A stretch of 64,000 bases of DNA from Mugil cephalus (taxonomy: Eukaryota > Chordata > Actinopteri > Mugiliformes > Mugilidae). The notes below the pieces were generated by a model, which had not been told where the DNA came from, did no database searches, and saw only the letters and a list, made by a program, of their open reading frames with translations. The position numbers and the translations under genes are program-made. Of the stretch, positions 24,586-36,300 are shown piece after piece. Where the stretch lies: assembly GCF_022458985.1 (NCBI RefSeq), contig NC_061770.1, positions 35,135,599-35,199,598 of the forward strand, written 5' to 3'. Every line of letters begins with the position of its first letter. Positions within the stretch are counted from its first letter, which is position 1.

Positions 24586-25578
24586 TTGCAAATTGATTTT
24601 ATGTTAAAAAAAAATAAAAATGATATGATGGTGATTTGTAAACAGATCTCAGATTCCCGGGGGAACCTATGGCGTAAGATTTTTGTGCAGTTGCCAAAGA
24701 ATTGTTGCGCCATTGGGTGCAGTAGCCGACGTGGAGACAAATTTGTGATTTGTTTTTACGGAATAGGAGGACAAACAACATCAGTCGCACAAACATAAAG
24801 GAGTTTTACAGAAAACAGTTCATCACCAGTAAAATGAAATGCTCAAAATATTAACCCCCTGTTATGTTGGCTTCTCAGGAACAGCAGTGATGTTCCTGGG
24901 TAAATATGCTTGATTATCTAAAAGTGCAAGACACCAAACAAAATCAAAAATACTAATATTTATTGTTTATTTCCAATTCATTTCAATTAATTGCTGTATT
25001 CCCTTCGGCAGTAATTCTTATTTTTACATAATTGTTCCCACTGCAGTGGAGTCTGAGTTAGCTTTAGCTTAAGTTAGCTAGCAAAATAAATAGTTGGATT
25101 GGATTTATGTTACATAATTTTAACCTAAAGAATTAATTGCAGTCCTCTGGATTGAAATTTGTAATTTTTTCGTGAATAATATTGGGAGAAAAAAAACTTT
25201 AAGCTGTTTTGGAGGCATGTGTTGTTCAGACTCTTTGATTTTAACAGAATTAAGGCAAATCCCAATGAAACATTTATCATATATCAGAAATTTTACATTC
25301 ATACAAGAAAAGCCTTCAGTTATTGCTTTTACGGCGAGGTTCAACAATACTTTGTTTCTAATTAAGTCCTCCCTTAATCAGGACGCGATCAAAACTGTTA
25401 ATGTTTGTGAGCAATATATTTTCCTGTAGACATACTCACTGGCAAGATATATGTTATTTCATTTTATTTTATTTCATTAATTTTATTTATTTATTTTTGA
25501 TGTAGTTGTGTTGTATTATGATTTATATGCTCTGTATTTGATACGTTTGATAAATAAAGTTGTTGGGGGAAAAAAAAT
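24586..25578 (+). pseudogene. THAP-like zinc-finger fragment, possibly retroposed
   Basis: The frame through 24586-24798 contains LPKNCCAIGCSSRRGDKFVI, which has the CxxxC spacing and the basic-aromatic layout of the start of a THAP DNA-binding domain, followed by FYGI where THAP domains often have F-x-F/I-P. The frame then stops, and the expected downstream C-x2-H is not seen in frame. An unrelated-looking 85-codon ORF follows at 25172-25429. An AATAAA at 25552-25557 and a run of eight A at 25570-25577 end the segment, which resembles a reverse-transcribed copy. THAP domains occur in host genes and P-element-like transposases; I cannot tell which this is. Confidence 0.4.
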
Positions 25579-25610
25579 GAAGCTTAAAGTGGGCGGAGCT
25601 CACTGTCGCC

Positions 25611-25696
25611 ATGTTGGATGAGCTCTACTCCACCGACGCGGATATTCCAAATCTGGACGTGGATGGTCGTGCTCTCCGCTACCTGTTACCTCAAAG
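25611..25696 (+). other. Candidate isolated first coding exon (28 codons)
   Basis: GTCGCCATG gives a good start context. The ORF reads 28 codons (MLDELYSTDADIPNL near the start) and ends at TCAAAG before GTAAGC, a strong splice donor. I found no continuing exon before the peli3 polyadenylation region and no family match. It may be a first exon whose gene was lost, a transposon exon, or chance. Confidence 0.25.
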
Positions 25697-25834
25697 GTAA
25701 GCTAACTCAAAGCAGGAACTCCCTTAATGATGCTGAATTTTAAACCTTAATAAAAAAATAAATAAATAAACGATCGAGTTAGAAAAAGATTCACCCCTGT
25801 ACAGTTGTCATGAGTAGTGAAATAAACTATTGAC

Positions 25835-26035
25835 ACCACAATATTTTTTTGTACCAGGCTGTAAACATGTTTAATAATGACTGTGAAGTTGGGCTTTTTA
25901 ACATGGAGGTCTATGGGGATTTGCTCCCTTTTGGAGCCTCAAGTGGCCACTCGATGAACTGCAGCTTTTTGCACTTCCTCATGGGCTTCATTGTTCAGAC
26001 CTGGAAGTTGACGCTTGGTTCTTACGTACATTAGA
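25835..26035 (+). repeat. Common fish dispersed repeat (ACCAGGCTGTAAACATG-type)
   Basis: GTACCAGGCTGTAAACATGT, then TGGAGCCTCAAGTGGCCACTCGATGAACTGCAG and a CACTTCCTCATGGGC block. The inverted relative sits at about 40430-40570 inside another element. I recognise this as a very frequent fish repeat. The 61-codon ORF across it is incidental. Confidence 0.7.
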
Positions 26036-26284
26036 TATGGATCGCAGATGCCCACTACTTGCAGTTTTGTCTTTGTGTTGTATTCTTTCCTAAGTTAACG
26101 AATCATGTAAATATTCTTGGGTTAAAAATCAAAGGGAAATTAAATGGGCTTCTGCCCTCCAGGTCCAGGAACTCCAGTGTATCTTAGAGTTGTTTGAGGT
26201 GCAAACCCTATGAGTAACGTGGAGGCTTAGAAAAAAGAAAAAGGAGAACAAAAAATAACTAAAGACATGTTCATTTCAACACAA

Positions 26285-26290
26285 TTTATT
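26285..26290 (-). promoter_or_regulatory. peli3: Polyadenylation signal of peli3
   Basis: TTTATT on the plus strand is AATAAA on the minus strand. It lies about 190 bases past the peli3 stop codon, giving a short 3' UTR of about 215 bases. Confidence 0.65.
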
Positions 26291-26482
26291 TACACATTCT
26301 CCATAAACCTTATATTTGATGTGAAGCCTTGGCATCTACTATTGCATGTTGCTTTCAGTCCATCATGTCAACCATCTTTCTCCTGCACCAGTGGTTGTAG
26401 CACTCTTTAGTCTTTAGTCTGCAGGCCCTCTGTACGATCCACCGACACTTTTCCTCTGAGCGGCGTCCACGTCTGGGCTTCT

Positions 26483-29400
26483 TCAGTCGACGGGGCCCTG
26501 GAAGATGAGTTTGATGTGGCCCTGCTCCCCTGTCAACCAGGTACCACAGAAGGGGCAGGCAGCATGAAAGGCGTGGGTGCCGTGTGGTAACGGGATCTGG
26601 CTCCACCCCACTACTGTCTTTTCTGAGCATACGTGGCCACAGGGACAGAAAGCATGGGTGGGTGGACCCGCATCAAGGTACAATCCGCCCTCACAGCCCA
26701 GCCACAAGGGCACATAGGGGCCTACTCTCCGGCACATGGGGCACTCCCTTTCCCCAGTGCTGGCCGGCGCTGTGCCCCCGGGGCCGGCGGGGCCCTTCTC
26801 CTTGCGGTAGCCCCAGTTATGGTATCCGTGTACATGCCCGCAGTTGACGTAAACCCAGGGCTGTTTCTTGTCGACGATCTCGCGCTGGGCCAGACTGGGG
26901 AAGGCCAGGGTGTTGAAGCCGACGGGACACTGGGGCCGGGCGGCGTTCAGCTCCTGGCGAAGGGACTCCAGCTGTTTGAGGGTGGGGGTGTGGCGCAGTC
27001 CGGCGGGGGTCCTCCACAGCAGCGTGGCCCCGCAGAGGTCGATCAGAGAGCCGTCTTGGAGGGTGTTTGACTCGTTTTCGACCTTCGGAACAGAAGATGG
27101 TAAATTAGCGCTGTGAAGACCAGGGATGGGATGGAAACATCGTTATTATCGAGAGAATGAAGCTGTGAACACATCTGCAGGACGTCGTAGTGTTACACTT
27201 TGATACCGCCACATGATGGCACTATGAGCAACTAGTATATTAGAGAGAATTTATCCATCACTGTCACTGCTGTCGCACTCCATATAAATATCGATAGTAT
27301 CGATACGAGGCCAGTATCGGTATCGGATCGATACTAGTGTGATGAGACTGATACTAAAAGTAAATACAAAGGAAAGAGACTCTTCATTGTATTGTCTTGA
27401 ACTAGAGAATGGACCGTCTGAGCTGTCCCTCTATGCTGATTGGTTCTGAGCTGGTCACATGTTTCATGGGCGCCATGTTTGCTACATCTAACAAATATTC
27501 ACCCATAGAGAAGTGGCAATAACAGAGAATAAAGCTGGATTAAGAGTTAAAATATGCCACAGTGCTCAGCCTATGGCTCCATCACAGGATCAGGAAAACA
27601 CTGAGGAAACTCCACCTTTTCCCCAGTGCACAAAAACGTTATGGGAGTTATGAGAGAAGAAAATTAAAAGGAAGAACTGGATGTCAACTGATTTCCCTGT
27701 TATGTAATGAGGTCAATGTCAATGTTTCCCTTTGACATTTGTCAAGATTTTATATAGAAAAAATAAAGTCATACCATCATTAATGTGAACCTTGATCTCA
27801 AAACCATCGACCTAGCCTTGTGCTAGCTAGTTATCTAGACTAAAGGCTAAAAATAGCAGCTAGCATCATATATACTGTGTGTGAATGTAATTTACAGCCA
27901 TGTAGATAGTCGGGACTGTGCTGCCGTGACGGACCAATTTTCTTGCGCACTTACCTCAGCGCCATGTGAGGCCAAAATATGACAAATGTATCCCATCAGC
28001 CCCCTCTCCCCTTACCAGTTTCCCCCTCTGTTGGGCTGAACGTGTCTCTCTGAGGGCAAAGACGTTGCCACAGACCGAGATTTCCCTCCAGACGCCCGGA
28101 GCCGGCTCAGACACGAACTCCCCCGCCGGGTGCATCACCAGCACCCCATTGGTGGTCAGGCCGTCCATTAAGCCGTCCGATGTCCTCCATTTGGCAGCCC
28201 GCTCCTGAGAAACCGCCACACAAATAAGGCAGACATAAATGTTAGGGAAACAATGGGGAGGCGCAGCGGGATGATAGTGTAGGTGGATCTCAGTGGGGGC
28301 TGGAGGGGGAAAAAAAAAAAGACCAAAAACGCTAGCGTTGCTTTTCTCTGCTGCTATATTTAGCTCGGTACAGAATGACTACTGTACTGACTAGCGCACA
28401 GTGATGCACCCACGCCTAAGAATAACCTCATCCCTGAGAGAAAGAAAGCCTGGATTATGAACAAAAAAATAGCCCAGATGGAATGAAACAGCAGAATTGC
28501 ACCAGGCTGGGGATTTTGCTCAATAAATATGTGCAGTATCAGTGAGTAAGGCCAAACAACCGACAAACCTTTTACATGTCAGCAAAGCTTAAGCTGCACT
28601 TTTTAACCCTAAGTTTAAAGTGAACGCTGTGACTTGTACGGACTCATCCACCAACTCTCCACAGCTCTGATTTAGGAGTCCATTTGTAGAGGTTTGCTGC
28701 ACCAAAGTTCCACATTGTTTAGTTAGTAGCTCTATACATCCACTAAACACAAATAAATATGTGAATTACTGATCATGCCAAATGTTGACCCGAAGCTAAA
28801 AATATCACGCTAGCAAACCACTGAAAGACGAGTCCAATCATAATCAAATTTAACTCTTTGCTAAGGTGCAAATCAGTTGTTTGTGCATGAGTAGTGGGCG
28901 AAAACTTATCGTACACAATGAAACGCCAAAAACAATCCGCCATCTCACGATAAATATGATGGTTGGGATGTCGTACTCAACAGCTGTAGCTCAATTGTGG
29001 CTAACAAGGCTCCTCATCAATAATGTGGAGCTGGTTCAGATATCTGAAGGTGCATGTGGAACAAACTTGTCCCACATGCAAGGTTTGCAAAAAAATATAA
29101 AGGCTAAGGATAGCAACACAAAAGATTTATTCCACCCCCCGAAGTACAACTACAAACCAGAGCCAGCAAATGAGTCAGCCACATCCTCCGGTAACCAGAC
29201 CAGACATCCCCGATTTCTGGGGACAGACAGTCCCCGTTTTTGGATGACCTGTCCCCCGGCTAAAGCTGTCCCGGAAAATGTCCCAGATTTTAACGTTTTG
29301 TGAATGAGAAGAAAAAATGTTGCGCTTAGACTACAGTTATTACGGTATCCGGTCGCACTGCTATTAACATTAGAGACACAGCAGTTTAAATGTGTTTAAA

Positions 29401-32400
29401 TATTAATAAATATGATGAAATGACGAAACAGGAACAATTTCTTTATTGTCACATATTTATTAATATTTAAACATATTTAAACTGCTATGTCTCCAATGTT
29501 CATTCCGTACGATAAGCAAATCAAGCCACGGAAAGATAGAACCAAAGGGAAGTTTTCACATGTCAGACTTGTTTGATTAGTCACTACAGTTTTCTCCATA
29601 ACTCCCTACTTAAACCTGTAGTTAAGTAGCTCATTTGACTATAACTGGCCTCATCTTGGAGCACCTAAGAGACAACATAGAGACAGACTGAGTCAAAAAC
29701 ATGGACTGGGATTATGATATTTCTATATTCTGTGACAATGAAAACAGACTGTGAATAAATGATGACATACAAGAAGCACGAGCTTCAACAAATGAGTCAA
29801 AACCTCAGGGGAAACCTTCCTCACATTAATACGTAATGTTAAAACAGAAATGCCACATTTTGACTTGACTAATTGATGCAACTTCACCGTTTACATCCTG
29901 ATCTTAAATTACACTATGAAGACACCGCTGTATGTGAAGGACTGAACCTTCCTGGAACCGTCTAGAATGTTTCTAAATCACAGAATATGGTAGAAATGCA
30001 AGGTCATGGTCTACTGCAACAAGGGAGACCTACATAATATCAGGTGCGTGGTCATAATGTTATGCCTGATCAGTCTAATTATGGGACAAATGGAACCCCA
30101 TACACTTCCTGTGTACGTGAACATAATACCCCACTAAGTGGTGAAGAGTGCTATATGTGATTACAGATGTTCAGTATCATGACTGCTGCTGGAAATTCAC
30201 CAGAATCTCAAAGATTCTCCCCAATATAATTAATTAGCCGTATAATAGTTGTTCTGTGGAAACGTAGTCTCGATAGTTCTGAGGGTTTCACATGCCGCAG
30301 TCAGTTTGTTTTTACGGGAGGTCCCGATGAATCTTTTATGGGGTGAAGTCATGCATCCATGAGAAACGTTGTTGTTGGTCTTTGTGTTAACCCAGATGTC
30401 TCTGACCGAGTTAGGAAATTTATATAAAGAAGAATATCTGACTCTCTTTTAAATAATAAAAAGGATTAGTAAAGGCTAGCAGCATGGTGGTTGTGGAAAG
30501 AAAAGGTCTTACACTGAACCAAACACCAGGAGTCAAAAATATAGAATACTGAATAAACAGACGATCTACTAGTGTCAACCAACATTACTTTAGAAAAATC
30601 CCACAACACAGCACCAGATAAAAATGTCACAAAAAGTATAAATAACACAAGAGGAGTCAGCTCAGTTGGTTCCCCAGTAAAAGTAAATGAAAAGGAAAGA
30701 GAACCTTCATTGTATTGTCTTGAGCTCATCTTTTTTGCTTTCTTCTGACCACTCCTCACACTAGGACCTTCATTTGGGTCAGGACGTATCGATCTAAATA
30801 TCGATAGTATTGATACCAAGGCCAGTATCAGCATCAAATCGATACTAGATGTAGTGATGAGATACTTTTGTTACGGTTTCTTTTCTGTGCGTCCAGTAAA
30901 TTACTTCTCAGGAGTTCATACAAGAACAGCTTCTCTCTAAGTCTGTGCGCGGCAAGAGCGATATCGGTAACGCCGATGCTAGCCCTGTATTTACTTGGTA
31001 TCAGATCGATACCAAAATTCCCAGAATCGTCCATCCCTGCTCCAAGGAAGCATCATGACTTATTCTGTTGTTTGAATGACAACAGGTAGATACAGGTTAA
31101 TTATCTACTTTCTGCCATCTAGTGGATAAGGATGTAATTGTTCTCCCTGTCACTATATGTTGCTCAGATAGACCAACAAAGACTAATTATTTGCAGTGAA
31201 CCAATGATAATCTTCGGGCCAATTAAGTGAAATTGGATAATTTTCCGCCAGCACAGTGGTTGGGTGTCACTGTACTAGAACATATCATGATATTAAAAAC
31301 GTATGAAACATTACGATAACCGTGTTTCCCCACAAGATTTCGTAAGACCCTGACATTTTTCTCAAAGTGCATGATCGACGATACTAGCCTTGTATTTACT
31401 TGGTATAGGAACGATACCAACACTCCAAGTATCGGCCGCCCTACCAACTATCTGAACTATCTGAACCTTCTTGAGTTTAACTTAAAACGAATCTTGCATA
31501 ATTTAGCTTGGGAAGACCCTTATATTGCCTTCCCCTCGTTTTTCTAAACTAGTCACTATAATACTGTGCACTTCTTTGCAGAATCCATGGGCCACAGTAG
31601 ACCACATATATGTGATTACGTGCTATAGACGGGGAAGAGACAGGTCAAATTTGACCTGGAGGACGATAGGAAGGTTGAACCAAGACTGCTGGAGAACTCT
31701 GCCTCGTGTTTCATGCCGGGTCACGTGCGCTAACACAATCCCGAGGCCGTCCTCACAGCTCCCATGTCTCATGTGGGTGGCACAGCCATGTCCCCTGCTG
31801 TCGCTCTCGCCGCGATCTCCATGGTTACCAGTCCCTGAGCATTTTTTGCCGCCCACGGGGGAAAAAAGCGAACACTCACCCCCAGGAAGATGTTCTTGGA
31901 GGAGTCGAAGCCGGCGGCGTAGATGCGGGCCGTGTAGGGAGCGCTGCGTTCGCACATGATGCGGCAGGCGTAGCGGGAGATGGTGCTCTGGGCCGACTGG
32001 CCTCCTCCTCCTCCTCCGCCACCACCTCCTCCTCCACCTCCACCGCCGCCGTCCCCCGCCGCGCCCACGCCCTGACCACCGCCGCCGCTGCTGCTGCTGC
32101 CCGCTGTGTCCGTCACCACAAAGTCAATCATGCTCTCTGTGGACCGGCCGATCTACAAAAACCAGGAGAACATGTAGTTACTGTTGATGAAAAAGACTTA
32201 AATATGCAACCGTTCACTACAGCATAAGAAGAGAAAGTGTTTGTGCACTTGACACTAACCTGGAACATGTCTGTGTTGGTGTCATGGGTGTACTCCACAA
32301 TGACAGAGTGGCTCCGTGACAGTGTGTACGAGATGCTGTGCTGGCTTTTGTTGCTGAGTGCCTGCCAAATGGGAAAAAGATATTAGCCGGGTCGCACGAC

Positions 32401-35400
32401 AAGGAGAGTTGAAGGTCTCGAAGCCTGCGGAGCAAATGGGCTCAGAGGACGTCTCCTGTTCTAGACAAACGTGATTTATAGTTTTATTACCTGAATTATC
32501 ATTATTATGATCATGGAAGGAGAGGATATATCACAATACGGATCAGTCTGTATGTATGTAATGTATGACTGCTAGATCCTGGTGGATCTGTGTGAATTCC
32601 ACACATTCATGCTGTTTTTATCTATCATTTCTGTATCTATACTGTTTTTATTTAGTACCTATGTACTATAGTTACTTATGGGAAATAATCCAGGACCTGA
32701 GTGCATGATTTTGTTCCATCTCATGCTTCTGTATGGTTGTGAATGACAAATAAAAATCCTTGAATATACAGTTTATAATTAGCATTTAGCATAAACCGTA
32801 AATACTGTGAAGCACTACTCTACTTGACACTCCTCACACAGTCCAGCTGAATCCTGGTCGCTGTTTAGACTCCAATTGCAAAGAAAATTACAGATTTCTT
32901 TTAAAAGGTGACTTCTAACCTTTGACACCAGCGGAGTTGAGACATTATGGATAACATCAGGTTTGACCCCATTGGCTTTGGGTCTCTTGTAAAGGGCCAG
33001 GCGACTTCTTCTGCGACCTTTGTCTCCACTGGCCAGTGACCCATTGTGCCTGTGAAGAACAAAATGGTGAGAATAATTGAATTAAATATGTAGGTGCATG
33101 TGACTATGGTCTAGCAATGCAGACTCATCAGAATACAACAAAAAACAAACTGCAAACTACATTTAATGACTTTTAGTTGATGTGTAAGGGTCCCAGAGTT
33201 GATCCATGTGGAACTCCACATGTGACCACTTCCAACAGTATTTTTAAACAATGAATACTGTTTCTTAAAGGTTATAGTCCCCAATAGCCTTTGGTCTATT
33301 GAATAAAACAGAACTAGTTCCTCTATTAAATTGCCTCCTGAATGCAAATCAGCATCACGCCTGTTATTCACTCCCTTATCTGTAGTGAACATGGTTCCAT
33401 CTGTGAGGTAAGAAATTACTCTGTATGAGTTTCTAACCCCTGCTCCTCTTTATCAACCATGTATATTAAGAACAGAGAAAAACCATAGAATTATTCCATT
33501 AAAAGTTTATTTGTTTATACAATTTCGTTGACCATGACAAAAAAATATTCGTCGACGACCATTTTTTCTGCGACTAAAACAACGATGACGAGCTAAAACT
33601 AAGATCTTCACTTCATCATAACAACTGTAATGAAGTGATGGGAGTACAGTATTATTTGATAAGTGATCTGATCCCAGGCATTTATGTACAAGTCCAAATA
33701 TGAAGTAGTACTGTAAACCATTCAAGCTGAAAGTCTACAATTTACTTTTTTAAGAATTTAAATGTTGCTTCAAAATGTGTTCACACCAAATCAAAAATGG
33801 CTGCCACTTCTCTAACCACTAGCCTCATTGGTTTGCATACAAGGAATATGCATGTAAGTGAGCACACTGTGGATGAGTTAGGCGGTCCGGCATTAGCAGC
33901 CATGATTTTTGCATTTATAACAAACAACACACACACACACACACTGCAAATTGTTCCTCTGGCCCCCGAGAAGCTATGATTAAATGGATGTTGTAAAATG
34001 CCTGGGACAGGTAATCTACTTTCTCTCCAAACGATTCGCATCAACCATCAGACCACGGATCAATAAGCTGAGGAGTGGAAAGCATATGTCTGTGTCTCGG
34101 CCAGCAATAGCACCATACCATGCCCTTGGGAGTGATTTCCTTCTCTTCTTATATATGCAATCTATAGTGTCTGTCTTGGTGTGTTTTTTCTTTGGTGTTC
34201 CTGAGAAAGGTTGTAGTTCAGTGCGGTTGTACTACTACAAAACTAAAATAGCACAGGCAAAACCAAAATTGTAGGGTGTAGGGATTATGATGCAGAAAAT
34301 TAAGATGCAGAGATGGAGCCTATATGTCGTCACCAAAGCCAGCAAGTGACTAACTGCAGTGGTGAAGATGAGCTATTTTCTTATCACCGTCCGTAGCGGC
34401 AACATCCTCATTCAGAGGTGGAGGGTGTAATTCAAGACTAAGGCTTGAGTCCTTTCTTTAAATGTATATTTTGAGATACAGTTTGACATATAATGACCAG
34501 CTTAGGCCTTCTGAGGGGGTCCTGTGGTGTCTGGCTTTGGGTCCTCTATGGTGGATCATCTCACAGATGCTTGATCAGTTTGGGATCTACTGAATTTGGA
34601 GGCCAAGTCAACACCTTGTGCTGTTCTTCATGTTTTTTTTTTGAGCTGTTCCTAAAGTGTTTTTGTGGCTGCTGCCATCAAGGAGTGTCATTGCTATGGG
34701 GTGGGGGTGTCTGGTCTGGTCTAGGTGGGTGCTACATGTCTAAGTAACATCCACACCAATGAATGAATGCCAGGTCCAAAAGGTTTTCCTGCTGCAGCCC
34801 CTGAACCTGAGATTGGTCGCTCATAAATTCAGTAAAACTCAATTCAGTTTAAAATACAATACTCCACCTCTTTTACATCTGCCCAGTGTATCGCATTTCA
34901 AGATGTCATTGGTTTTATGTTTTTTCTGAATGCTTGTGATTGTTTTACACCCGCCATTCAAGAACTAGTCTGCTTACTCTGACTCTGTTTGGCTAAATTG
35001 AGGTTTCTGCCTGTTCTGGCCAAGATGTATTTTAATTGACGACTTTAACAGTTCCTATATATTCTGTATTTAGTTGTTCTGTGGAAATATAAATCCACAA
35101 ACTACAGGTCTTCATGGTAGAAAATTGTGGACCAGATCCACAACCTACAAAATTCCTACAGGCACAATTGCTGATAATCACCAGGAGCCGATGGTTGAAA
35201 TGACAAATGATGATCTGCGGTTCCTACTCAACCAGATTAGACTGAAGCAAATGAAGAATAGCACAGGCAGACATTTACAGACGACACACATCGGCATCTC
35301 ACCCCAAGACGATGAGCTCGCCGTACTTGACAGGCTCCTTGTCCTCAGGGAAGACTCCGTCGTGAGGTTGTGAGCTTGAGCCCAGAAGAGGCGAGGGCTG

Positions 35401-35475
35401 GCTCTTGTTGCAGGACGGGCGCAACTCCAGAGATGGGGGGGGACACAGCGCCTCTGAGCTACCCTCCAAAACCAT
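26483..35475 (-). CDS. peli3: Pellino-3 type E3 ubiquitin ligase, complete
   Basis: Six coding exons on the minus strand, 35475-35303, 33049-32920, 32361-32260, 32152-31880, 28204-28016 and 27082-26483, join in frame to 488 residues; human PELI3 is about 20 residues shorter. Pellinos are scaffold E3 ligases in Toll/IL-1 and NOD signalling; they bind phosphorylated IRAKs through an FHA domain. The FHA region covers about residues 50-290 (KYGELIVLG at the start, then SYTLSRSHSVIVEYTHD, IGRSTES, STISRYACRI, AARIY-like and GLTTNGVLVMHP blocks). The last about 90 residues form the RING-like CHC2CHC2 module (CGHVHGYHNWG, CPMC, CGHVCSEK, HAACPFC). Pellino-3 is chosen over 1/2 from the MVLEG start, STPLVSKALSN, VENESN and the 11q13-type neighbours. 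The start is the first ATG in its exon. Oddity: 17 straight glycines at residues 170-186. Confidence 0.93.
27285..27355. repeat. peli3: TATCGATA-rich dispersed repeat, copy 1
   Basis: AAATATCGATAGTATCGATACG, then GGCCAGTATCGGTATCGGAT, within peli3 intron 5. Sister copies are at about 30795-31040 and 31375-31435. The flanks at 27121 (CAGGGATGGGATGG) and 31030 (CCATCCCTG) suggest one transposon family with inverted CAGGGATGG ends. Confidence 0.55.
29367..29499. repeat. Long near-perfect hairpin in a peli3 intron
   Basis: Arm 1 at 29367-29415 and arm 2 at 29451-29499 are inverted copies: 49 positions with about four or five mismatches, around a 35-nt loop. The arms share CAGTTTAAAT and TTTAAATATTAATAAATAT. 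The length and loop fit a small MITE with long terminal inverted repeats; a precursor-RNA hairpin is possible. Confidence 0.7.
30795..31040. repeat. TATCGATA-rich dispersed repeat, copy 2
   Basis: TATCGATCTAAATATCGATA and CAAGGCCAGTATCAGCATCA near the left, GGTATCAGATCGATACCA near the right, closing with a CCATCCCTGC end. It is AT/CG-palindromic and non-coding, and lies within peli3 intron 4. Confidence 0.55.
32000..32050 (-). repeat. peli3: Poly-glycine trinucleotide tract inside peli3
   Basis: Seventeen consecutive glycine codons (mixed GGC, GGT and GGA) in exon 32152-31880. An (SSSS)(GGGG)QGVGAAGD run precedes it and QSAQSTISRY follows. The mixed codons suggest an older expansion rather than a fresh slippage tract. 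Confidence 0.9.
33050..35302. other. peli3: peli3 intron 1 (coding) with repeat fragments
   Basis: The intron between the first and second coding exons. It contains a (CA)n run at about 33927-33945 and an inverted copy of the TA-type MITE (about 34488-34800). No further exon recognised. Confidence 0.5.
34488..34800 (-). mobile_element. TA-type MITE fragment, reverse orientation
   Basis: On the plus strand this reads as the reverse complement of the family: CACAGATGCTTGATCAGTTT, GGGATCTACTGAATTTGGAG, TGTCATTGCTATGGGGTGGG and AGTAACATCCACACCAATGA. The terminal repeats are worn; the left end keeps only ATAATGACCAGC. Confidence 0.65.
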
Positions 35476-36114
35476 GCCCACCGGCCGCAACTGGGGCTTG
35501 CTGCTGGGGAGGAGAGGGAAGGGAGAAAGAAAGAGTCAGAAATTCAGTTTAAATGTGTCTGGATATATCTATAAAATGCTGGATGATATGTCCTCATATC
35601 AGTTGTTCCTCCCTATGAGTAAAACAAAACGGTACTTTGTAATCTCACTCGTGAACATGCACAAGAACAATGGGAAGAAACCAGAGAAAAGTCAGATGGA
35701 GATCAATGGCCTCCTTGAAAAACAAAACATAAATCTCACAAGAATTTCTTGACTTATTTTGGATGCAAATTTGATGATGATAAATGCACTAAGAAGTTTA
35801 TGGTTGTGCAAAAGTAAGCATCAGAGATTGGAACGGTATCCACTGCAGCGTCGGCTCAATGAGTCTAAACCCTCAGCCAGAGTCGTAAAGAACTTTTATT
35901 TGGTCAGATGGACAAAAAAAAATAAAAAAATATAGTTATCTTTTGGCACATTTTACAAACATAAACCTTTGTAGGTCCCAGGGGTCCCTTTTATCCACCT
36001 TATTACAGATGTTCCTTTAGTGTCAAATATCTTGAACACGCACCAGTATTAAAGCAAACATCCAAAATTGTTTGACGTGTAGGTAAGAGTTTTTGTTTTA
36101 GGCCCAAGTCTTAC

Positions 36115-36300
36115 CTAACCCTAACCCTACGTTTGCTGCCAATCCCCCAGTTAACATTTCCTCGATGTGTTCCACCTTTATTGAAAACTAAAACGCAAAC
36201 GCACTACAACCAAGTGGACCAATCACAGCTATTGTGCTGTGCAGCTTCCAGCCACCAGGGGGAGCTCTACTTGCTTAGGTTTCTCATTTAGAGGAGCTGG
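36115..36300. repeat. Repeat block shared with 21480-21560
   Basis: CCACCAGGGGGAGCTCTACT at about 36253 is the reverse complement of AGTAGAGCTCCCCCTTGTGG at about 21500, with surrounding similarity. A short CCTAACCCTAACCCTA telomere-like run lies at about 36114-36130. Confidence 0.5.

Noticed and set aside
26584..27116. Plus-strand ORFs up to 145 codons
   Set aside because: Antisense shadows of the last peli3 exon, whose minus-strand product is clearly a Pellino RING-like end.
28866..29303. 145-codon ORF on the plus strand in a peli3 intron
   Set aside because: Long for the background, but I recognise no domain. The C-terminal part (repeated GTCCCC and GATTTT phrases) resembles dispersed repeat text. 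No splice or start context supports a gene.
31525..32227. Plus-strand ORFs of 144 and 173 codons
   Set aside because: They are antisense shadows of the GC-rich peli3 exon 31880-32152.
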